In this document: positions 16,133 through 25,114 of the stretch, in pieces | Layout of the letters: the number at the start of each line of letters is the position of its first letter | Numbering within the stretch: the first letter of the stretch is position 1 | Assembly (NCBI RefSeq): GCF_004217335.1 | Contig: NZ_SHMP01000006.1 | Location: forward strand, 330,154 to 394,153 | Source of the DNA: Natrinema hispanicum | GTDB taxonomy: Archaea; Halobacteriota; Halobacteria; Halobacteriales; Natrialbaceae | Direction of reading: 5' to 3' | Length of the DNA stretch: 64,000 bases | Position numbers and translations under genes: made by a program | The notes under the pieces: generated by a model | Told to the model about the DNA's origin: nothing | Databases searched by the model: none | Seen by the model: only the letters and a program-made list of their open reading frames with translations

Positions 16133-17679
16133 TGGTAGATCCCTCCTCGGTCCAAGACCGTTCGCAAGGTCACCAGCACGGGAATGATCTCGAGGCGACC
16201 GATCCACATGTTGAACAGGAACATGACTTTCCCAAGTGTCGGCAGCGATTCTGGGCCGGTGATGCCCGCAGAGAGTCCGACGTTGCCCTGGGCGCTGGCG
16301 ACCTCGAAGATGACGTTCTCGAGGGTGTACTCGCCCTGTGGGAGGATCACCAGCAGGCCGAAGGTACCGACCGCAAGGAAGACGAACCAGAGGAAGCTAA
16401 TGATGGCCGCTTCTTCGAACTCTTGGCGGACCTCTCGTTCGTCAAGGCGGCGACCGTTGATTTTCAGCCGGCGAACAGCGGTTTCGGGATAGAAGACCTC
16501 CGCGACTCGAAAACGGATCCCCTTGAGAAGTGTGATCGACCGAATCAGCTTGATCCCGCCAGCCGTTGACCCGGCTGCGCCACCGACGATCATCCCAAAG
16601 GCCACGATGAGCTGGGCCTGTGCCGGCCACCGGCCAAGCGCCACGTTGGTCGTGTCGACTGCAGTCTGAAAGCCAGCACAGGTCGCCGCCGAGACGAACT
16701 GGAAGGAACTGTAGCGAAACGCGGTAAACAGGGTGTCGTACGTTTCGGTGACGGAGACGAGCGCAGTGAGCACGACCGTCCCGGCGCTCATGTAGATGAA
16801 CACCCATCGGGTCTGGAGATCAGTATAGAAGTTTCGGAGATCTCCCTGCAGGATGAGATAGTGAACCGGGAACGCGATACTGCCAAGCAGCATGATCGGT
16901 ATAAGTGCGAAGTCGATAGCAGCGCTATCGTAGGTGGCAATCGAGTTGTCGGTGATCGAGAATCCACCGGTCGAAAGCCCGGTCATGGCGTGGTTGATCG
17001 CCCCCCAGAGCGGCATGCCGACGACCCACAGTAGCAGGATCGAGACGAACGTAAAGAGGAGGAAGATCCACCAGATCGTCTGGACCGTCGAGACGATACT
17101 CGGATGTATCCGCTCGGAGCGGGCTTCGCTCTCATACAGGGTCAACGAGCCACTGCCGGGACGCGAGAGGATCGCTGTCGTGAGGACGATCACGCCGACA
17201 CCGCCGACCCACTCGATGAATGACCGCCACCACTGGAGCGTTCGCGGCAAGACCTCCTCGTTGTCGGTCATCGTCAGCCCGGTACCAGTAAAGCCGCTCA
17301 TGCTCTCGAAGACGGCGTTGAGCGGGTCGGTAAACGCTGCGAGCGTCGCCGTCTGAGACGGCGTCTCTATAATCGGGAGGCCGACCTCGAGCGTCCACGC
17401 GATGAACAGAAACGGCAGCGAGCCGAAAAGCGCGACGCAGAACCAGCCCGTCGCGGCGATGATCATCCCGTGTAACTTGCTCGGCTGGGCGGCCCCCTGA
17501 AACCGCGCTGTCAGAGCATAGCCGATGACGAACGGCACGAGTCCAGAGATGAACAATGCCGGCATCGCCCAGTACTCGCCCCAGACCAACGGAACGAGCA
17601 GCGAGACGAACAGGAGGCCGGCCAGCGCCTGAAAGATCCGCCCGAGGTCTCGGCCGATCGTTGCCGCCGCCTCGTTCAT
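16129..17679 (-). CDS. trkH: TrkH potassium-transporting membrane subunit
   Basis: A 516-residue channel-like protein with four M1-P-M2 repeats. Filter-like loops carrying the conserved glycine are visible: SMSGFTGTGLT, MTGLSTGGFSI, ATCAGFQTAV and SAQGNVGLSAG. The characteristic stretch VGGAAGSTAGGIKLIR and the C-terminal MWIGRLEIIPVLV are present. It takes up potassium, the main osmolyte in salt-in haloarchaea. A TATA (GTGTATATC on the minus strand, about 17706-17714) lies 27-35 bp before the ATG. The 69-residue membrane protein overlaps its end. Confidence 0.95.
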   Translation of the reverse strand: MNEAAATIGRDLGRIFQALAGLLFVSLLVPLVWGEYWAMPALFISGLVPFVIGYALTARFQGAAQPSKLHGMIIAATGWFCVALFGSLPFLFIAWTLEVGLPIIETPSQTATLAAFTDPLNAVFESMSGFTGTGLTMTDNEEVLPRTLQWWRSFIEWVGGVGVIVLTTAILSRPGSGSLTLYESEARSERIHPSIVSTVQTIWWIFLLFTFVSILLLWVVGMPLWGAINHAMTGLSTGGFSITDNSIATYDSAAIDFALIPIMLLGSIAFPVHYLILQGDLRNFYTDLQTRWVFIYMSAGTVVLTALVSVTETYDTLFTAFRYSSFQFVSAATCAGFQTAVDTTNVALGRWPAQAQLIVAFGMIVGGAAGSTAGGIKLIRSITLLKGIRFRVAEVFYPETAVRRLKINGRRLDEREVRQEFEEAAIISFLWFVFLAVGTFGLLVILPQGEYTLENVIFEVASAQGNVGLSAGITGPESLPTLGKVMFLFNMWIGRLEIIPVLVTLRTVLDRGGIYQ

Positions 17680-17793
17680 GTATCGCTCACTGCCCCGCCG
17701 CGGTTGATATACACGTCGAAACCGTGACGTGCTCGAGTCTCCTTTTACAATCGCTGTCGATCACTGCGAGTCTGTCGCCGTCTGGGTCGGTCA

Positions 17794-18480
17794 TCATTTT
17801 ACCCGGTCCTCGTAGTGGCCGAACACGTTCGTGAGTTCGGGGTCGGCACCGAACCCCGAGTAGACAGTCAGCAGATCGCCGGTCTGGATAGTCGTACTCC
17901 CCTGTGGCGTAAGCGGCGACTCCTGTCCTTCGCGTTCGATGGCGACGATCAGAACGTCGTCGGGAATGATTCCCTCGTTTGCGGCCTCAAGGATCGTCTT
18001 CCCGACGATCGGCGCGTTTTCACTGACACGGATCTCGAATACCTCCGCCTCCTCGCCGATTCGCATGTAGTCGACGATCGCCGGGCGCGCGACCGACCGA
18101 TACAGATACTCGGCGATGAGTTCCTGGGGGTTCTCCATCGTGTTGACGCCGATCTGGCGGAACACGTTCATGTGATCGGGATCGTGGACGACCGACACGA
18201 TCGCGGGAACGTTGTGTTCCTGTGCGAGCAGACAGACCATGATGTTGGTTGCGTCCCGGTCGGTCGTGCTGATCAGGGCGTCGGCCTTCCCGATTCCGGC
18301 GTCGATGAGCGCTTCGTGGGCCGTCGCGTCGTCGTTTAAAATCAGACAGTCGTACTCACCGGCGGCCCGATCCGCGCGTTCGGGGTCTTTCTCGATGACG
18401 ACGACCTCGTTTCCCGATTGGGTCGCGATATCGATCAGCGGGATCCCGATATCACCCGCACCGACAACGATGATGTACAT
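17794..18480 (-). CDS. trkA: TrkA-type single RCK potassium regulator
   Basis: A 228-residue protein with one NAD-binding Rossmann domain (MYIIVVGAGDIGIPLIDIA) and one TrkA-C domain (APIVGKTILEAANEGIIPDDVLIVAIEREG). Half the size of the TrkA at 14579. The start MYIIVVGAGD at 18480 is supported by a TATA (GTATATTTT on the minus strand, about 18505-18515) 25-35 bp upstream; the open frame continues 18 codons earlier. It likely works as a dimer or tetramer with one of the two TrkH proteins in this block. Its promoter is separate from that of trkH. Confidence 0.93.
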   Translation of the reverse strand: MYIIVVGAGDIGIPLIDIATQSGNEVVVIEKDPERADRAAGEYDCLILNDDATAHEALIDAGIGKADALISTTDRDATNIMVCLLAQEHNVPAIVSVVHDPDHMNVFRQIGVNTMENPQELIAEYLYRSVARPAIVDYMRIGEEAEVFEIRVSENAPIVGKTILEAANEGIIPDDVLIVAIEREGQESPLTPQGSTTIQTGDLLTVYSGFGADPELTNVFGHYEDRVK

Positions 18481-18591
18481 TACGTCGGGTTTCTTCCGTC
18501 TCCGATGAAAATATACCGCTTCCCACCAGTCCATCCCACGGCCTTGAGCGACAGTCGACTGACTTCGCTCGGCAGACGGCCGTCACCACCG

Positions 18592-18837
18592 TTACTGATT
18601 CCAAGGTGGTCGCTGCCGTCGTCGCTTCGACCGTTCCTCTGATTCGGCCAGGATTCGCTCGATCGCCCACCCAGCCCATAGAAAGACGATCGCCATGAAC
18701 GCGGCCATCTCGATCCGGATGACCGACCCGTACCGAACCGTGAGGATGAGAGCCATGGTCGCCACTGCCGCAGCGACGACGCCGAACACGTCGTAAAACG
18801 AATGCGGATGGCGAACGCTTGGCATGCGTACGTTCAT
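18592..18837 (-). CDS. 81-residue membrane protein in the Trk block
   Basis: A short protein with two hydrophobic segments (DVFGVVAAAVATMALILTV and MAAFMAIVFLWAGWAIERIL) and a basic tail SKRRRQRPPWNQ, which is unusual in an acidic proteome. The ATG at 18837 has a TATA-like CTTTATAC about 25 bp upstream, suiting a leaderless transcript. Family not recognised. It sits between the single-domain trkA and the second trkH, so a role with the transporter is possible but unproven. Confidence 0.6.
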   Translation of the reverse strand: MNVRMPSVRHPHSFYDVFGVVAAAVATMALILTVRYGSVIRIEMAAFMAIVFLWAGWAIERILAESEERSKRRRQRPPWNQ

Positions 18838-18881
18838 AGATCACTCTACGCACGGTTCGTATAAAGTACCTGTTCCCGCCT

Positions 18882-19077
18882 CATACGGACTCCTATCATA
18901 CTACTGAACAGCAGTCAATACGAAGCCGGTCGGGAATTTGCGGCCGTCACCTATGGGGACGGCCGCATACGTGCGACCGGCTTCACGTCGTTCTGTCCAG
19001 CAGTATCAGTCAGTGCCGGCGCACCCGCGACCCGCACTGCGGTCCCACTGGGACATCGGGACAGCAGCCCGTCTCAG
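18882..19077 (+). mobile_element. Family B element interrupted by a family A element
   Basis: Left part TCA-TACGGACTCCTATC and right part CAGTCAGTGCCGGCGCACC to GACAGCAGCCCGTC-TCA together rebuild an 80-bp family B element with TCA duplicated outside (18882-18884 and 19075-19077). A complete family A element has entered it after the first 12-15 bases, with its own TCA duplication at 18897-18899 and 19007-19009. The B insertion is therefore older. It lies in the 426-bp gap between the 81-residue gene and trkH2, which otherwise holds only promoters. Confidence 0.75.
18897..19009 (-). mobile_element. Family A MITE-like element, nested copy
   Basis: A 107-bp element (18900-19006) with ends TACTACTGAACAG and CTGTCCAGCAGTA, inverted repeats of about 13-16 bases, flanked by TCA on both sides. 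The centre is a long, near-perfect palindrome made of GAAGCCGGTCG, GCGGCCGTC and their complements. The reverse complement is almost identical to the copy at 45611-45723, with only a few differences, so one of them moved recently. No coding capacity. Confidence 0.8.
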
Positions 19078-19263
19078 TCGGTTGTATGAGTCCAGGACCG
19101 GCGCTCGCGGTGGTGATCGGACACAACACACCCTGCCGTACGGAGCGAGCGGCTGCCGGAGCGACGATGCCGGGCAGCGCGTCAGTCACGATGGATTCAT
19201 TACGACCTTAGCGAAATGCCGTTACAACCGTGTCCAGACGTGACTACGTGAGTGGGGTGTTCT

Positions 19264-20802
19264 ATGCGGCTCCGAACTGAGTGGCGCGCCAGCTTCGCGC
19301 TCGTCGGGACCGTTCTCAAGTATCTCTCCGTTCCGTTAGTGATCCCGGTCGTCGTGGCGCTCATCTACGGTGACCCGGTGTTCCCGTTCGTCGCGACGAT
19401 CGCGCTGACGATCGCCGTCGGCCATGGGCTCGAGCAACTCAGCCCCGAACCGGACCTGCAGATCCGGGAGGCGATGCTGTTCGTCGCGATTTCGTGGCTC
19501 GCCGTCGCCGCTGTCGGCGCGGTTCCGTACGTGCTCGCGGGCTGGGGAACCGAATCGACGCTCGCCGATCCCGTCAACGCGCTGTTCGAGTCGATGTCCG
19601 GCTTCACGACGACTGGGGCCACCGTCCTCGGGGAGATTTCGCTGGAACAACACTCCCATGCCGTGATGATGTGGCGACAGCTCACCCAGTGGCTCGGCGG
19701 GATGGGGATCATCGTGTTGATGGTCGCGATCCTGCCGGAGGTCGCTGTCAGCGGTGCCCAACTCATCGAATCGGAAGCCCCGGGCCCGGAGCTACAGAAA
19801 CTGACGCCGCGGATCGCCGAGACGGCGCGGATCCTCTGGCTCGTCTACTTCGCCTTTACCGCCGTCTATATCGCGTTGCTCTATGGCTTTCATCTCGCGG
19901 GGATGGCCCCCAACATGGGGCTGTACAACGCTATCGCCCACGGGTTCACAACGCTCCCGACGGGCGGGTTCTCCCCAGAGGCCGACAGCGTCGCGGCCTT
20001 TTCCGCGATCGTCCAGTGGACGGCGGTCCCCTTCATGATCATCGCAGGGACGAACTTCGCCCTGTTCTGGCACGTCTTCAGCGGCGAGGGCCACCGCTTC
20101 GTTCGCAACTCCGAGTTCCGCGCCTACATCGCCGCGATCGCTGGGCTGACCGTTCTCCTCGCCGGGATGCTCTACTCTGGCACCGCACCGGCGCTTGCGG
20201 GCCTTGGCGGTGTAACCGAGGGCGTCCTCGAGAACTCGCTACGACAGAGCGCCTTCCAGATTGCGTCGCTGTTGACCTCGACCGGCTACGCGACCAGCGA
20301 CTTCGTCGAGTGGTCCTCGACGGGAAAGATCGTCCTCCTCTTTGCCATGCTCGTCGGCGGTTCGGCTGGCTCGACCGGCGGTGGCGTCAAGGTCGTGCGA
20401 TGGCTGATCGTCTTCAAGTTCCTCCGCCGGGAACTGTTCACCGCATCCCATCCCGAAGTCGTCCGGCCGATCCGCCTTGGCGGCAACGTCGTCGACGAGG
20501 ACGCCATCCGCGGCGTCCTCGGATTCACGTTCATGTATCTGTTCATCTTCGCCGTCGCGTCGCTGTTCCTCGCACTCGATGCCAGTCGCATCGGCTACAC
20601 ACTGACGCCACTCGAGGCGTTCAGCGCCAGCCTCGCGACGATCGGCAACATCGGCCCCGGGTTCGGCTCGGTCGGCCCCTATGGGAACTATCTCGCGTTC
20701 CCGGACAGTTCGAAGCTCCTCATGGTCTTTCTCATGTGGATCGGCCGCCTCGAGATCATTCCCGTGCTCGTCTTGCTTACCGGCGGCTTCTGGACCCGCT
20801 GA
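19264..20802 (+). CDS. trkH: TrkH potassium-transporting membrane subunit, second copy
   Basis: A 512-residue TrkH. Glycine filter loops are SMSGFTTTGAT, FTTLPTGGFSP, LTSTGYATSD and ATIGNIGPGFG; VGGSAGSTGGGVKVVR and MWIGRLEIIPVLVLL are conserved. It is clearly diverged from the TrkH at 16129, so it is an old paralogue rather than a recent duplication. The ATG at 19264 was preferred to a GTG four codons earlier because MRLRTEWRASF looks like a TrkH start. Upstream lies the nested A/B element. It is convergent with the isopentenyl phosphate kinase gene, 28 bp away. Confidence 0.93.
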   Translation: MRLRTEWRASFALVGTVLKYLSVPLVIPVVVALIYGDPVFPFVATIALTIAVGHGLEQLSPEPDLQIREAMLFVAISWLAVAAVGAVPYVLAGWGTESTLADPVNALFESMSGFTTTGATVLGEISLEQHSHAVMMWRQLTQWLGGMGIIVLMVAILPEVAVSGAQLIESEAPGPELQKLTPRIAETARILWLVYFAFTAVYIALLYGFHLAGMAPNMGLYNAIAHGFTTLPTGGFSPEADSVAAFSAIVQWTAVPFMIIAGTNFALFWHVFSGEGHRFVRNSEFRAYIAAIAGLTVLLAGMLYSGTAPALAGLGGVTEGVLENSLRQSAFQIASLLTSTGYATSDFVEWSSTGKIVLLFAMLVGGSAGSTGGGVKVVRWLIVFKFLRRELFTASHPEVVRPIRLGGNVVDEDAIRGVLGFTFMYLFIFAVASLFLALDASRIGYTLTPLEAFSASLATIGNIGPGFGSVGPYGNYLAFPDSSKLLMVFLMWIGRLEIIPVLVLLTGGFWTR

Positions 20803-20830
20803 AAACAGTCGTCTTGGCTTCGTTGGGCTG

Positions 20831-21571
20831 TCAGTCGATCGTCGTCCCTGGATTCTCGCCCTCGAGGAACGTAGCCAGCGCCTCGAGTCCGAAGATCGAC
20901 GCTTCTGCCTCGAGTGCCAGCAACGTCCGCACTTTGCCGGCCATGCCGCCGGTCACGTCGGTAGCCTCGCTGGCCCCGAGAACGTCGGCGACAGCATCGA
21001 AGTCGTCGATCCGGTCGATAACGGCGTCTGCGTCGTCTAACACGCCGGGAACCGTCGAACAGAGCCCGATTCGATCGGCGTCGAGATCCGCAGCGAGTTC
21101 GGCCACGAGTTCGTCGCCGCTGACGATCGTCGCACCCGCGCCCGCGTGGGCGATCACGTCACCGTGGAGGACGGGGACGAATCCCTCGTCGAGCATCGTC
21201 TCGACCTGTCCGGTCGGGAGCTCGAGCGTCCCATCACGATCGCGGTGGCCCGCCGAGAACGGATGGACCGGCACTGCCTGCACATCGCGCTCGAGCAGTC
21301 GACGCAGCACGAACTGATTTAGCGTCTTCATCGCGCCGTGGATGGCGAGCGCTGCGTCCACGTCGTGGGTTCCCGCGGTCGTGCTGACGCCGTGTTCGCT
21401 GGCGTTGTGGTGGCCGAAGCTCCCGCCGCCGTGGACGATGACGAGATCCTCGAGTCCACCTTCGAGTGCCGCTGCGATCGCGTCGGCAGCCCGCTCGAGT
21501 GCGTCGCCGTCGAGCGTTTCCGGGCGGTCCTTCTCGGTGATGACGCTACCGCCGAGTTTCAGGACGATCAT
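20831..21571 (-). CDS. ipk: Isopentenyl phosphate kinase
   Basis: A 246-residue amino-acid-kinase-fold enzyme that phosphorylates isopentenyl phosphate to isopentenyl diphosphate, the last step of the archaeal mevalonate route. MIVLKLGGSVITEKDRPET, the glycine loop VHGGGSFGHH with the catalytic histidine, and DVTGGMAGKVRTLLAL are characteristic. The ATG overlaps the mevalonate kinase stop by 4 bp, so they form one operon. Its pathway partner IdsA is 8 kb away on the same strand beyond the Trk block. Confidence 0.96.
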   Translation of the reverse strand: MIVLKLGGSVITEKDRPETLDGDALERAADAIAAALEGGLEDLVIVHGGGSFGHHNASEHGVSTTAGTHDVDAALAIHGAMKTLNQFVLRRLLERDVQAVPVHPFSAGHRDRDGTLELPTGQVETMLDEGFVPVLHGDVIAHAGAGATIVSGDELVAELAADLDADRIGLCSTVPGVLDDADAVIDRIDDFDAVADVLGASEATDVTGGMAGKVRTLLALEAEASIFGLEALATFLEGENPGTTID

Positions 21572-22554
21572 TCGAGTCGCTTCACCCCGTCCTCGGCGAG
21601 TTCGGCGCGGAAGGTGTCCTCACAGCCCGGCGTAAAGGACAGCGCCGTCTCGGTTTCGGGCGTCGGATCCAGCGCGACGATGCAGCCACCGCCGCCAGCA
21701 CCAGTGAGCTTCGCGCCGTGTGCGCCCGCGTCGCGGGCCGCCCAGACCATCGTATCCAGCGACCGCGAAGAGACACCGAGCGCCGACAACAGGCCGTGAT
21801 TGAAGTCCATGAGCCGGCCGAGTTCCGCGATGTCGCCGTCGGCCAGCGCCTGTTCACCGTTGCGGACGATGTCGCCGATCGCTTCGACCGTGTCTGCCGC
21901 AAAGTCGTACTCCTCGCGCAAGTCGCGAACGCCCGCGACCAGCTGGCCGGTATCGCCCGCGCCGCCGTCGAACCCGATCACGATTGGTAGGTCGGGTGCC
22001 TCGAGCGACCGACAGTCGTCGCCCTCGACGCGGACCGCGCCGCCGGTCGCCGAACAGAAGGTGTCTGCCCGGGAGGCCTGTCCGTCCTGCACCTGGTATT
22101 CGGTCTGGTAGGCCCGCTCGGCGAGTTCGTCGGGCTCGAGCGTGACGCCGAGTTCGCGTGCGGCAGCGTCGATAGCTGCGACGACGACCGCTGCCGAGGA
22201 GCCAAGGCCCGCACCCAGCGGAATGTCACTTTCGATCGTCACGTCGAAGCCGACGTCGTCCTCGCCGGTCACGTCGCGAACCTGCGCGATTGCCTCATCA
22301 ACGTAGCCCATCGCAGCGCTGATCAGCGACTCCGAGACGTCGACATCCGGGCCGTTCCCCGGCGTGCCGTCGTACTCAACGGTAAAGCCGTTCAGACTGA
22401 GATCCTCAGCGTGGACGCGGAGCTTACCGTCGTCGCGTCGCTGTACTTCCACCCGCGCTCGCCGCTCGATCGCACACGGGACGGCGGGCTCGCCGTAGAC
22501 GACCGCGTGCTCCCCGAACAAATACACCTTGCCGGGAGCGCTCGAGAGTGTCAT
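21568..22554 (-). CDS. mvk: Mevalonate kinase
   Basis: A 328-residue GHMP kinase that phosphorylates mevalonate. Motifs: APGKVYLFGEHAVVYG at the N-terminus, the ATP loop PLGAGLGSSAAVVVA, and the C-terminal KLTGAGGGGCIVAL. A TATA-like GGTATTAAC on the minus strand (about 22578-22587) lies 25-33 bp before the ATG. It is the first gene of the two-gene mvk-ipk operon and is divergent from thiR. Confidence 0.97.
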   Translation of the reverse strand: MTLSSAPGKVYLFGEHAVVYGEPAVPCAIERRARVEVQRRDDGKLRVHAEDLSLNGFTVEYDGTPGNGPDVDVSESLISAAMGYVDEAIAQVRDVTGEDDVGFDVTIESDIPLGAGLGSSAAVVVAAIDAAARELGVTLEPDELAERAYQTEYQVQDGQASRADTFCSATGGAVRVEGDDCRSLEAPDLPIVIGFDGGAGDTGQLVAGVRDLREEYDFAADTVEAIGDIVRNGEQALADGDIAELGRLMDFNHGLLSALGVSSRSLDTMVWAARDAGAHGAKLTGAGGGGCIVALDPTPETETALSFTPGCEDTFRAELAEDGVKRLE

Positions 22555-22669
22555 GCCCGGCGATTCGCACGACGACGGTTAATACCTATCTTTGTCTTGG
22601 TGCTCGCAGTCGTCGCGGCACCGACGGAACGCAGGCGGAGTTATAACGCTGGGCCCGAACGACGGTCGT

Positions 22670-23593
22670 ATGACACTCGTCTTGCCGAGCGAACTCGTCG
22701 TCGATCGGTTCCTGCCGACCGTGCGAGCGATGCTGGCGACGCGACTCGCTGACCGTGGGCTGACCCAGAAGGAAATCGCCGCCGAACTCGGCGTGACCCA
22801 GGCCGCGGTCAGCAAGTACGTCGGCGGCGAGGGTGGCGGCGACGACCGCTTTCGCGACGACCCCGAAACCGTCGCCACTGTCGACCGGATCGCCGATGGC
22901 CTCGCAAGCGGCGAACTAGACGGCTACGACGCGCTCGCCGAACTCCTCGCATTGATCCGCACCCTCGAGGATCGCGGCCCGATCTGTGAACTCCACGAGG
23001 AAGCGATGCCCGAGTTACAGGGACTGGGCTGTGATCTCTGCGTTCGGGGGCTCGATCCCGACGTGCGTGCCGAACGCGACGTGCTCTCGAACGTCCGCAC
23101 CGCCGCGCGGACGCTCGCTGCGATCCCTGGCATGGCCGACTCGATCCCGAACGTCGGGACCAACGTCGGGATGAGCCTGCCCGATCCAGCCGACGAGACC
23201 GATGTCGCTGCGATCCCCGGCCGGATCTACGCCATGGGCGGCCGGATCGAGATCCCGGCCAATCCCGAGTTCAGTGCCTCGAAACACGTCGCGACGGCGA
23301 TCATCGCCGCCAACACGGTCGACTCGAGTATCCGTGGCGCGACCAATGTCGCTACCGACGACGACCTGCTCGCGGCCGCCACGGAACTGGGTATCGAGCC
23401 ACTCGAGTTCGACGCCGCCTACGAGGACCGCGGCGAACACCTCAGACGCCGCTTCGAAGAGCGTGGGTCGGTTCCCCGCGTCGCCTACCATCGCGGCGCG
23501 TTCGGGATCGAACCCGCGACCTACGTCTTCGGGACGACGGCCGTCGATGCCGCAGAGTTGGTTGCGGGGTTGCTCGAGGACAGTTCGTCGTGA
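22670..23593 (+). CDS. thiR: ThiR-type regulator, HTH plus ThiN-like domain
   Basis: A 307-residue regulator. The N-terminus holds a helix-turn-helix (LTQKEIAAELGVTQAAVSKYVGG). The rest resembles ThiN, the thiamine-phosphate synthase domain (AIPGRIYAMGGRIEIPANPEFSASKH and SSIRGATNVATDDDLLAA). In archaea this fusion is known as a thiamine-responsive repressor of thiamine genes. A Cys-rich middle (LGCDLCVRGLD) may bind metal. The start at 22670 has a TATA (GTTATAAC, 22639-22646) about 27 bp upstream. No thiamine gene is adjacent, so it acts in trans. Confidence 0.9.
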   Translation: MTLVLPSELVVDRFLPTVRAMLATRLADRGLTQKEIAAELGVTQAAVSKYVGGEGGGDDRFRDDPETVATVDRIADGLASGELDGYDALAELLALIRTLEDRGPICELHEEAMPELQGLGCDLCVRGLDPDVRAERDVLSNVRTAARTLAAIPGMADSIPNVGTNVGMSLPDPADETDVAAIPGRIYAMGGRIEIPANPEFSASKHVATAIIAANTVDSSIRGATNVATDDDLLAAATELGIEPLEFDAAYEDRGEHLRRRFEERGSVPRVAYHRGAFGIEPATYVFGTTAVDAAELVAGLLEDSSS

Positions 23594-23707
23594 GGTACCG
23601 GTATAGGAACACTCGAAACGATTCACACTGATCGCACAGCTGTCATGCGATCAGGTGTCAGTGACTGTCTGTGGCTACTATCGTCCACCGTCGGTCTTGG
23701 GTCTGGC

Positions 23708-24124
23708 TTACTCGTTGCCGCCGGATTTTGAATGGCCACCCGCTCGCTCCTGCTCGAGCGAGTCACAGCCGATGACCAGTCGGTCGGGAATCTCCGTGGC
23801 GTTCGCATGAAGGCTTTCGAGAACGACACTCACCTCTTCGAAATTAGGGCCGCGATACGCGCGTAATGGATCGGATTCCCAGTGGACGACACCCTCCGCT
23901 TCCAGCAGTGGGAGATGGTGGTGGCACAATCGGAGCCGCAATCGATCGGCCGCACTCGAGGCGCTCCCGTCTACCACCGCTTCCGGGAGTGGGATCGATT
24001 CGCCTGCAGAAACGTCGACGAGTTCGTCGACGATCTGCCGCCGCGGTTCGGCGGAGAGGACGGCGAACACTCGATCCCATCGGGAGGTCGCGTTCGCTTT
24101 CGTTCGCGACGGTAAACTGACCAT
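23708..24124 (-). CDS. DUF7344-type winged-helix regulator, second copy
   Basis: A 138-residue protein with the DUF7344 pattern: RVFAVLSAEPRRQIVDELVD, then RLRLCHHHLPLLEAEGVVHWESDPL, matching the gene at 3123. TATAGTAA at 24147-24154 (TTACTATA on the coding strand) is 26 bp before the ATG, so a leaderless transcript is likely. This TATA lies inside interleaved inverted repeats (CCCCCGC/GCGGGGG and GTAAACC/GGTTTAC, 24140-24179), a possible operator for self-regulation. Targets are unknown. Confidence 0.78.
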   Translation of the reverse strand: MVSLPSRTKANATSRWDRVFAVLSAEPRRQIVDELVDVSAGESIPLPEAVVDGSASSAADRLRLRLCHHHLPLLEAEGVVHWESDPLRAYRGPNFEEVSVVLESLHANATEIPDRLVIGCDSLEQERAGGHSKSGGNE

Positions 24125-24307
24125 GCTGTCGTTGATTCTCCCCCGCTATAGTAAACCTTGCGGGGGTGTGGGGGTTTACGCCACATGTATCATGAGAACA
24201 AGCAATATCACTCGTCGTTGTCGTCCGTTGTCCGATTGGAGCGCGGTCGCTATCGTATAGAACGCGCGGTACGGCGGCGAGAAAACGAACAGCGCCGATG
24301 TCGAACG

Positions 24308-25114
24308 TTAGACCGTGCTCTCGAAGTCCTCGAGCGAGTAGGACGGCTCTGCGCCGCGGCGGTCGAGGACCTCGTTTGCGAGCAGCCAGTAGACGACCGA
24401 GAGGGCCTTGCGACCCTTGTTGTTCGTCGGGACGACGAGGTCGACGTTGCTGAGCTGGTTGTTCGAGTCACACATCGCGATGACCGGGATGCCGACCGTG
24501 ATGGCCTCTTTGACGGCCTGAGCGTCGCCGATCGGGTCCGTGACGACGAGCACGTCCGGCTCGATGTAGCCGTCGTACTTCGGGTTGGTCAGCGTGCCCG
24601 GGATGAAGCGGCCAGTGCGGGCGCGAGCGCCGACGGCCTCGGCGAACTTCTCGGCCGGGAAGCGACCGTACTGGCGCGAGGACGTGACCAGGATCTGTTC
24701 GGGGTCGTAGTTGGCGAGGAAGTCCGCGGCCGTGCGGATCCGGCCGTCGGTCTTCGAGACGTCCAGCACGTAGAGACCGTCGGTCCGGACGCGGTGGATG
24801 AACCGCTCCATGTCGGCGGTCTTCTGCTGGGTCCCGATGTGGACGCCAGCGCCGAGGTAGTCCTCGACGGGGATCAGCAGGTCCGCTTCCTCGTCGGACA
24901 TGACGTCGTCGTCGAGGGTCGGACCGGCGTCCTCCTCGGCGGCGTCGTCGGCTTCTTCGGCCTCGGCCGCGGGGGCTCCCTCGGCGTCGGCGGGCTGTTC
25001 GGCTGCAGACTCGACGTCCTCCTCGGCGGCGGGGCCAGCCCCTTCGGCTGGCTCCTCGTCGGTTTCCTCCTCGGCGGCGTCGAGCCCTTCTTGGGTTGCG
25101 TCGTTGTCTGTCAT
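24308..25114 (-). CDS. rps2: 30S ribosomal protein S2 with long acidic N-terminus
   Basis: A 268-residue S2. The conserved part starts at about residue 80 ([21 protein letters not shown]) and includes [22 protein letters not shown] and [26 protein letters not shown]. The first 75 or so residues are almost only Glu, Asp, Ala, Pro and Gly, a low-complexity extension seen to varying degree in haloarchaeal S2. It is the last gene of the ribosomal/RNA polymerase operon; its ATG overlaps the enolase stop by 4 bp. Confidence 0.97.
   Translation of the reverse strand: MTDNDATQEGLDAAEEETDEEPAEGAGPAAEEDVESAAEQPADAEGAPAAEAEEADDAAEEDAGPTLDDDVMSDEEADLLIPVEDYLGAGVHIGTQQKTADMERFIHRVRTDGLYVLDVSKTDGRIRTAADFLANYDPEQILVTSSRQYGRFPAEKFAEAVGARARTGRFIPGTLTNPKYDGYIEPDVLVVTDPIGDAQAVKEAITVGIPVIAMCDSNNQLSNVDLVVPTNNKGRKALSVVYWLLANEVLDRRGAEPSYSLEDFESTV

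Noticed and set aside
19494..21317. A 607-codon plus-strand frame over trkH2 and ipk
   Set aside because: It is Arg-rich and has no family match; it shadows the second TrkH gene.
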